Source: Tetramitus jugosus
Lineage: Eukaryota > Heterolobosea > Eutetramitea > Acrasida > Vahlkampfiidae
Assembly (NCBI GenBank): GCA_937625935.1
Contig: OW569372.1
Coordinates: forward strand, 372,001-436,000
Direction: 5' to 3'
Length of the DNA stretch: 64,000 nucleotides
A program made the position numbers and the translations under genes. The notes under the pieces are model-generated. The model worked only from the letters and a program-made list of their open reading frames with translations. It searched no databases and was not told the DNA's origin. Each line of letters starts with the position of its first letter. Position 1 is the stretch's first letter. Below, piece after piece: positions 57,919 through 64,000 of this stretch.

Positions 57919-59178
57919 TTAACTTGTTTCTTGTGTGTTGCTGTCTGGATGAGCTGCTACATGGAAATTGATTCTACTTTCTGTGCCCTTCCTCTTTGCC
58001 GAAGATCGTAACCACATAATTAAGTTGTATCGTTCTCCTTTTGTAAGCACAGTTGCACCGTGCATATGTGATCCATCGTGCATAATTGCCCTACCAATCA
58101 CATGATCATACTCTGCATACTGAGTTCCCATACTTCTCGGATTGTCGGTCTTTCCCTGGAAGAATACGGCACCTCCTTCAAATCCCTCCCGTCCAAGACA
58201 CACATTCAGTGTGAGCTCAGAGTCATCTACATGCAGATTCAACTTTACATCACCAACTCCCCTTGCCTTGTACTCCACAATAAACGAGTGATGATCATCC
58301 AGAATCCATGCACCACGATTCAAGATTCGTGCTACATGACTGAAATAATCACAGACAAAACTGTCAAAGAATCGATTCAAACCCATCTCATCGCACACCA
58401 CCCCAAAATTGTTCATTGAATTTGGTCTCAGGAAAATCTCATCTACAGTGCGCGAAAAATGCTGCACTTCTTCCAACAAGTGAACACAAAATTCACTCGT
58501 GAACAAATCAAAGGAATACACATCGGGACTCACCTCAAGAGTCAACCATTGCGAAAGTATGTCTCTCCTTGTAGAGTTAAACAATTTTTGAACTTGTAAA
58601 AATCGATCTCTGACCTGTAATTGTTCCTCTGTGAACTCCAAATCGTATTCCTCTTCTTCTTCTTCCTGTTCCTCATCTTCATTCTTCTCTTCTTTATTAT
58701 CCTTATTATCTTTCTCTTGTAGCTCTTGTTGACTCAGCTTTTGCTTCTCAGCTTCTTCCTTTGCAAGCAAGAATTGCTTCTCTGCTTCTTCTTCCATGAG
58801 AAAAACAGTTTTACTCAGTTGTTGATACTCGATCAGAACTGGAGCTAACTGTTGGCATTGTTGAACAACTTGGAGAAATGTTGGATGGAGATGTTTCTCT
58901 GGATCCAATGTGTAAATGTCAGGGTGCAGTGGTTGATAGTCCTTGTGTTGATATTCCAACGTCTCTCTGTACTGTGGCACAGCAAAGAGCTTTTGCTCTG
59001 TTGTTTGCTCTTGTTCTTTGTCTGCTTGTTGCTCACCGTGTTCATGGTGGTGGCTGTGATCGTGGTTGCAGCAGCTACTGTGGTCCTTGTGATCATGGTG
59101 GTGATCGCTACAAGAAGCATTTTTTTGTTCATGCGAATGGTGGTTGCATGTTTGGTGGCAGTGATGATGGTCCGACAT
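57919..59178 (-). CDS. 2-oxoglutarate/Fe(II) oxygenase with His-rich N-terminus
   Basis: 419 aa, ATG 59176-59178. Residues 1-48 are about 40% histidine with several cysteines (MSDHHHCHQTCNHHSHEQ and HDHSHHHEH), a likely metal-binding tail. A charged helical linker follows (about 100-200). The double-stranded beta-helix core lies at about 215-395. It holds VKLNLHVDDSELTLNVCLG (His316 and Asp318 of the HxD facial triad), HMHGATVLTKGERYNLIMWL (distal His373 and 2-oxoglutarate-binding Arg383). The core best matches the OGFOD2/prolyl-4-hydroxylase-like group. Such enzymes hydroxylate protein or small-molecule substrates using O2, Fe(II) and 2-oxoglutarate. The substrate here is unknown. Confidence 0.85.
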   Translation of the reverse strand: MSDHHHCHQTCNHHSHEQKNASCSDHHHDHKDHSSCCNHDHSHHHEHGEQQADKEQEQTTEQKLFAVPQYRETLEYQHKDYQPLHPDIYTLDPEKHLHPTFLQVVQQCQQLAPVLIEYQQLSKTVFLMEEEAEKQFLLAKEEAEKQKLSQQELQEKDNKDNKEEKNEDEEQEEEEEEYDLEFTEEQLQVRDRFLQVQKLFNSTRRDILSQWLTLEVSPDVYSFDLFTSEFCVHLLEEVQHFSRTVDEIFLRPNSMNNFGVVCDEMGLNRFFDSFVCDYFSHVARILNRGAWILDDHHSFIVEYKARGVGDVKLNLHVDDSELTLNVCLGREGFEGGAVFFQGKTDNPRSMGTQYAEYDHVIGRAIMHDGSHMHGATVLTKGERYNLIMWLRSSAKRKGTESRINFHVAAHPDSNTQETS

Positions 59179-59308
59179 TCTTTGGTTTGGTTGATAATAT
59201 TTTGAAGTTGAACATGAACGAAGAAGTTAATGAGAGAAAATTGGTTCAAATCGGGGCTTGAATTTTTTTGGTCTTCATAAGGTCTTGATTTAGTGAGCAT
59301 GAGTTGAG

Positions 59309-61063
59309 TTACTCGTCAATTTGTTTCTTGTAAACACCCTTGTATTTACCCAGTGCAATGCCAAAGAACATGAAAGCACATACAGCAATCACACATAAGA
59401 GCACAACAAAGGGAATACTCACGAGGAAGGTGATGAGCACGGATTTGCTTACAATGCCGAGAATCGAACCTCCATGATACAAGTTCGCACCTGTTGATAA
59501 TCCTAGAGCCCAATACAGCCCAGATTGCTCAAACTTTGTAAAGTATGTGTCTGAAAACTGAGGAAGACTGCACTTGGTGGTTAATGATGCGTTCGTGGAG
59601 TTACTTAGTGCCTGAGCGAGTTTTTCGAGACCACAAGAGTCTCCAATAATGATTGTGTTTCCACAATTATCACACGTGATCAGGTGCTTGTCATTGGCCG
59701 TAAATTGTGAGTAGAACAATTGTGATTGTCCTATCGTTGTCCTTGTGTTCATGTCCGAGTGAAACATGATGAAACTGCCGTTGTACTCTGTAGGATAATA
59801 GATGCTTGAGTTGTCATGGTAAGTGTAAGTTTGCATGAGGGTCGTAGAACAGGCAACGATGGAATCTCGATTCTGATCAAATAAATCATGTCGTGTTTCT
59901 TGTTGCCCATCAGACTCTGAGGCGCATGTACGATGTGAGTTCAGTTCAGTGTAGTTTGTAAACTCGGATGCTGACACAATGATGAATAAGTCTCTACTGA
60001 ACGAGCTACCTTCTCCATAAAAAGAATCCCGAGTCACAGTATCTCTGTAGAATGAAGTATAAAGGTTCTGCAGGAACCCCCGATCATCATCCTTGCATCT
60101 AACAAGGCGATACAGGAAAGGCAGAATGAGCGGTCGTAGTTTTAGGTCTGAAAGTGCCTTCGATACATATTCTTTCACTTCATTGAGACTAAAGTAAGAT
60201 GGCATGCACTTACGAAACAACAGTGAATTAATCACTCTCTTTGACAAGTTTTCGACACTAGCGAACGCATCAGACACAGTTTTGCTGCACGCGACATCAT
60301 CTTCACATTGTTTTAGTAATAAATTGCCAACAGATTGCACATAAGTATCCATTTGATAAGGTCTGTACTGCGTAGGGTTCATGACAGAGTCCACGACTAC
60401 GAGAGATGTCACACTAGGACTCATTATCAACATGCGATTGATCACATAAGATCCATACCCGACTCCCACAAGTGACACTGTATCATTACCACTCTGCTTA
60501 AACTGTTGAATCGCATACAATACGTCCGAGGCGACCTGATTCGTCGAATATTCTTCAAAATTAATCTTTTGTTTCGTGTACTGTTCCATGCATCGATCAA
60601 ACACTTGCCGATTCGTTGTTCGAAGAGTTGCTCCAGAACCCTTGCATTTCAGTTTACCTGACCCACCTGTGCCTCTATAGTCCATTACATAAATATCATA
60701 CTTCTTATTCAACAACAAGAACAATTGATAAACATATTGAGAAGAGAATGTCTCTTCAGATGATTGTCCTGGTCCATCAGACAACAACCACAACTGGCGA
60801 CGATTCTTGCGACGAGAGGACCGACTCTGCAGTCTTGTTATATGCAGTTTTAGACTTGCTCCTTGTTGGGCACTTGACATGTGCAGCTTGGGAACAACCA
60901 GGTCAATGCATGAAGCATACTCGGAGTAAGACTTGGAACAACTGTACCATGGGAGCGATTCCGATAATGTGACGCCTGTGATACAAAACAGAAGGACAAG
61001 CAGGAAGAAAATCGCGACATGAACTTGAGTTCCTCTCATTTTTTTCTTTTTGTGACTTTTCAT
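59309..61063 (-). CDS. S33-like alpha/beta-hydrolase membrane protein, nucleophile lost
   Basis: 584 aa, ATG 61061-61063. A signal sequence or anchor at about 13-32 leads into a lumenal or extracellular alpha/beta-hydrolase of the tripeptidyl-aminopeptidase (S33) type. Visible are the oxyanion loop WLLSDGPGQS (about 92-101), DIYVMDYRGTGGSG, and the nucleophile elbow SLVGVGYGSYV. In active enzymes the elbow is GxSxG; here Gly202 replaces Ser. The acid region HSDMNTRT is present, but the later segment reads CDNCGNTII where GHG with the catalytic His is usual. A C-terminal membrane helix (about 549-573) ends with a short basic tail. It is probably a non-catalytic type I membrane protein, perhaps a receptor or carrier. 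Confidence 0.8.
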   Translation of the reverse strand: MKSHKKKKMRGTQVHVAIFFLLVLLFCITGVTLSESLPWYSCSKSYSEYASCIDLVVPKLHMSSAQQGASLKLHITRLQSRSSRRKNRRQLWLLSDGPGQSSEETFSSQYVYQLFLLLNKKYDIYVMDYRGTGGSGKLKCKGSGATLRTTNRQVFDRCMEQYTKQKINFEEYSTNQVASDVLYAIQQFKQSGNDTVSLVGVGYGSYVINRMLIMSPSVTSLVVVDSVMNPTQYRPYQMDTYVQSVGNLLLKQCEDDVACSKTVSDAFASVENLSKRVINSLLFRKCMPSYFSLNEVKEYVSKALSDLKLRPLILPFLYRLVRCKDDDRGFLQNLYTSFYRDTVTRDSFYGEGSSFSRDLFIIVSASEFTNYTELNSHRTCASESDGQQETRHDLFDQNRDSIVACSTTLMQTYTYHDNSSIYYPTEYNGSFIMFHSDMNTRTTIGQSQLFYSQFTANDKHLITCDNCGNTIIIGDSCGLEKLAQALSNSTNASLTTKCSLPQFSDTYFTKFEQSGLYWALGLSTGANLYHGGSILGIVSKSVLITFLVSIPFVVLLCVIAVCAFMFFGIALGKYKGVYKKQIDE

Positions 61064-61169
61064 GTCAACTGTTCGGGAAAATAAAAGCGGAGTGCAAGGC
61101 AGATAACGGCTGGGTGAAAATTACGAATCATTTCTCTTGGTGATACGACTTACAAAAATAATTTGAATA

Positions 61170-63803
61170 ATGAATGAACCTAGAGAAGATATGGGCCTTG
61201 AAGAATTTGAACTTTCTGATGAATCTTCGGGCAGCACGAAAGAGTTCCTGACAGTGAGAGAATTGGAAGAACAGAGTATTATAAATGGAGAGTTCGACAA
61301 CAAGGAAATATTGTTGAAACGAAGTGACCAAAATGAGTTCCACATCTATCACCTACGTGAGCTAGAGAAGAACCGGAAGTATGTAACTCCGTCTGGTAAT
61401 ACAATTCAACGGATAGGAGAAGGAAAGATGTGGGTAAATTCACACACAAAGGTGGCGTTTGTTTCCAACACTCTAGAGGTAAGATTTATGTTTTTCTGTT
61501 CTATGTTTAACCTAAAACCTTCATTGACATTCTCTCTGTTGATATCTAGATAGAAGCTCTTCCTCTTTCTCTGAAAAAACAAAAAAACTCTCCAATATTA
61601 CGATTGGACCCTGACACCCAGATCGATCTCACTCAAAGTTAGTAATGAATTTTCTTATTCTTATTCCGCTTCGATTTTATTCTGACCATCTTGTTTTCTA
61701 GATGAAACTGAATTCAAATCCTGGAATGAAAACATGTCAATCTTTACTCAATCTAAATTATTAAGTAACAGTCAAGAAGAAGATGACGGAGAGTGGTTAT
61801 TCTCTCCAAACATTCGTCGTAGCAAGAAAGCAAAGAGTTTTGATTTTCAAACAATTATGAATTTTGATATGGAGCAGGGAATGGATGGTCCACTACATGT
61901 ACTGTCTCCCCCTCCTGAGGAAAACCTGAAACCCATCATGTTTGGTGTTTTGGATCCATCTCAACTTCAATTTATCAGTCCTATCAGAAACCCTCAGAGC
62001 CAGGGAATGATTCGACCACTCACGACCCCTCAACAACAAGTTTTTCTCTCCGACCACACAAGCAATGATACATCAACATGGGCACCAACCTCTCCTAGAG
62101 CAGCAAAATCCCCTAATTCTGTTTCTTCTCCACTAAAAGGATTGGATTATATGCCTAAAGTTTTTAATCCTTCTATTGGAAGTAGTCCAACTAAGAAAGT
62201 GACAAGAGATTCCAAGCCATTGGCTAATCCTACGAGAAAACCAGTCACCCAACGTTCCTCGAATGTCGCTGCTTCGACCAGGAAAGTCGATCTCCAGCCC
62301 ATTAATCAAAGAGGGACAAAATCAACGAATATTCCAACTTTAAGAACTCCTCAGCTGTCTGGCCATACAACTTTGAGTTTCTCCAACAGAACGCCTGCCA
62401 GAATTGCTGAATCTCAAAAGAAACCACCCGCGGTTTCTGTATCCTATGCCCAACCTACAATCTCGGCTTCTATCAAAGCTCATCCTAAAGGCACGAATTC
62501 CCTTGATCGAAGCAACTGGAAGTTAATACAATGGAGAAAGGATCAAATGAAAGATCCTCCAAAAGAGTTAGTCCGAAAGCCAGAAGAAAGAAGAAAACCT
62601 CAGAGTGAAGCTCCCAGAAAACATTTTAAGACGAAACCTCTCTACACTCCTAGAGGAAAATGTATCACTGATGACCTCTCGATATCCTTGAAGACAACCC
62701 AAGCTCCTTCTTTGTCCACAACACCACTGGTCCCAAGATCGCCAACATCACCGAGATCACCTCAGAGCAGAGACTGTGAGGACTCAAAATATGAAGTGGA
62801 AAGTATTGTTACAGCTCATAGTATCCTTGAAGATCTAATAGAGAAAGCTGTAGTATCTTCTAAAAGGTCGGAGATAGATCAAGAAGAAGTGATTCTTTAT
62901 GGTGTAATGGAAAATATTCCTCAGGAACTATGCAGAAATATTAGATTGAATTGCTTGTTTAGGTGTCAGGTAGATGTTGAATTATATGACCAAGAACACT
63001 CTTCTGAGCCAGTGTTCGTAGAGCGCTCCGTAACAGCTTTTATGGAACTTGTAGACTCGATCCGAACTAGAAGTAGAGATAGCAATATAAGTGCTGAAAA
63101 TATTGTGTGCGACGAAGACCAAACAGCAGTGAACAATGCTTACTACTATCTCTCAATTGGAAATTCGGTGCCTCTGCCCGATTGTTTGTTTGAAAAGGTT
63201 GTTCCTCTGAGACCTAGACAGTCATTCTGTAAAGTTAAACCTTTATTGAAATCAAAGTTCTGGTACATCATCAAACCAGAAATGGATGATTACGAACTGG
63301 TTTCCAAGGTAATTTTCACAACAGGACACATAGACAATATTCCCCAGATACGTGAATTTATAATGAACAGAAGTAATCGGCCCAATAGTGGTCAGACTCT
63401 GAACGATCTATTTGATAGATTGCTAAAGATAACAGATAGTAATATTATCACTTCTCCAATGAAAGAGCTCAAGAAGCAAGTAAAGGATACTCCAAAGATG
63501 AAGAACCGAGCTGGTATGGATGCTGTTACCCTTCCCTTCACTCCAACGAGTCCTAACGATATAGTAGTTGACGTGGACAAACTCAACACACCTCCTGACG
63601 AAAGAAACAAAAAACCAATGATGGTCCATCCCCCCACAAGTGAACTCACTCCTATGAAAGAAAACCAGAACATCTCTTCCTGCACACCACCGACTTCTCC
63701 AACTCTCTCGCCACAAGTCGATACGGCACAAGCCAAGAAAGTCCAAAGTAACAACAAAATCTCTCGTTATCTCAGAAGAATTCGTAAGAAATTTGGTCTC
63801 TGA
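61170..63803 (+). CDS. Large hypothetical protein, two introns
   Basis: Exons 61170-61478, 61550-61637 and 61702-63803; introns 71 nt (phase 0, donor GTAAGA) and 64 nt (phase 1, donor GTTAGT); 832 aa. The acidic N-terminus (GLEEFELSDESSGS) is followed by a small ordered part (ILLKRSDQNEFHIYHLRELEKN). A long disordered region with many TP/SP sites (VPRSPTSPRSPQSR) fills the middle. A probably globular segment at about 485-685 contains LCRNIRLNCLFRCQVDVELYDQEH and SVTAFMELVDSIRTR. The tail is again TP/SP-rich and basic. I recognise no domain. Relaxed codon use links it to the genes at 38-48 kb. The many proline-directed sites suggest CDK-type phosphorylation, which is inference. Confidence 0.7.
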
Positions 63804-63808
63804 ATACA

Positions 63809-64000
63809 ATGAAGTCCTCTCTTCTGGTATTGCTCCGATCTTCATTTGCCCGTTGTGTGCACAAAAAATGGGACCAATCATCAAAAAGCATGAATAGTCA
63901 CAGTGGACCAGTGAGTCTCAAGAGACAACTTTCTGGTGATGATTCATCACCCTCCAATAACAAGAAACTAAAAACAAGTGTTTTTCGCTTTCATGATTTG
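63809..64000 (+). CDS. 5' part of a gene cut by the window edge
   Basis: ATG 63809, open through the last base (64 codons). It starts MKSSLLVLLRSSFARCVHKK, which looks like a mitochondrial presequence, followed by a Ser/Lys-rich linker (PVSLKRQLSGDDSS). Only 5 bp separate it from the stop of the 832-aa gene, so its promoter would lie inside that gene. The product cannot be named from this part. Confidence 0.5.
   Translation, partial: MKSSLLVLLRSSFARCVHKKWDQSSKSMNSHSGPVSLKRQLSGDDSSPSNNKKLKTSVFRFHDL

Overview
This 64 kb window is a gene-dense piece of a eukaryotic nuclear genome. The best guess is a heterolobosean amoeboflagellate of the Naegleria type; the species cannot be fixed from the sequence. 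Reasons: about 36 protein genes read on both strands with gaps often below 200 bp. Introns are few and short: all 16 I could place are GT-AG and 60-150 nt. The standard code fits. The gene content suits an aerobic, phagotrophic, flagellum-forming protist: COQ4, a mitochondrial malate dehydrogenase, a lysosomal-enzyme GlcNAc-phosphotransferase, PEX22, dynein-2 intermediate chain WDR34 and TRIM37. No tRNA, rRNA, transposon, CRISPR array or bacterial operon was recognised.

Layout. 0-7.3 kb: an unknown protein, a secreted cysteine-rich surface protein, and two tandem formate/nitrite-type transporter genes. Their spacer holds a broken Rho-type GTPase and a doubtful small gene. 7.8-25 kb: an N4BP2-like P-loop kinase, a calpain (one intron), an erythromycin-esterase homologue, SCY1-like pseudokinase (two introns), COQ4, GNPTAB (two introns), an Rxt3-domain protein (two introns) and a glutamine-rich TALE homeodomain protein. 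25-35.6 kb: malate dehydrogenase, NOP16, a Ras-like GTPase with a long N-terminal extension, an alpha-oxoamine synthase and several small unknowns. 36-48 kb: APC7, WDR34, a DEP-PH protein, an unknown disordered protein, an intracellular CAP-domain protein and TRIM37. 48-64 kb: a Dicer-like RNase III protein, a mitochondrial membrane protein, a broken F-box/Rab-like gene, the KDEL receptor, PEX22, LSG1, a histidine-rich 2OG oxygenase, an S33-like hydrolase without its nucleophile, an unknown 832-residue protein, and the start of a gene cut by the window edge.

Themes. Several genes serve the secretory/lysosomal route (GNPTAB, SCYL1, KDEL receptor) and ribosome assembly (NOP16, LSG1). Genes at 38-48 kb and 61-64 kb look like a second class: relaxed codon use, S/T/R-rich disordered regions, no A/C-rich leader; two of them (WDR34, TRIM37) have flagellar or centriolar relatives. 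Transcription units are extremely tight. Convergent stop codons lie 3-14 bp apart at three places, and in at least six genes the stop TAA sits inside an AATAAA hexamer.

The most interesting items are the Dicer-like protein with one intact and one decayed RNase III domain, whose 3' end abuts a convergent gene; the pseudo-hydrolase; the patchwork identity of the two transporter genes; and the stop-codon/poly(A)-signal fusion. Several true starts lie inside longer open frames that begin at non-ATG codons; I chose the first sensible ATG or a splice acceptor in each case.
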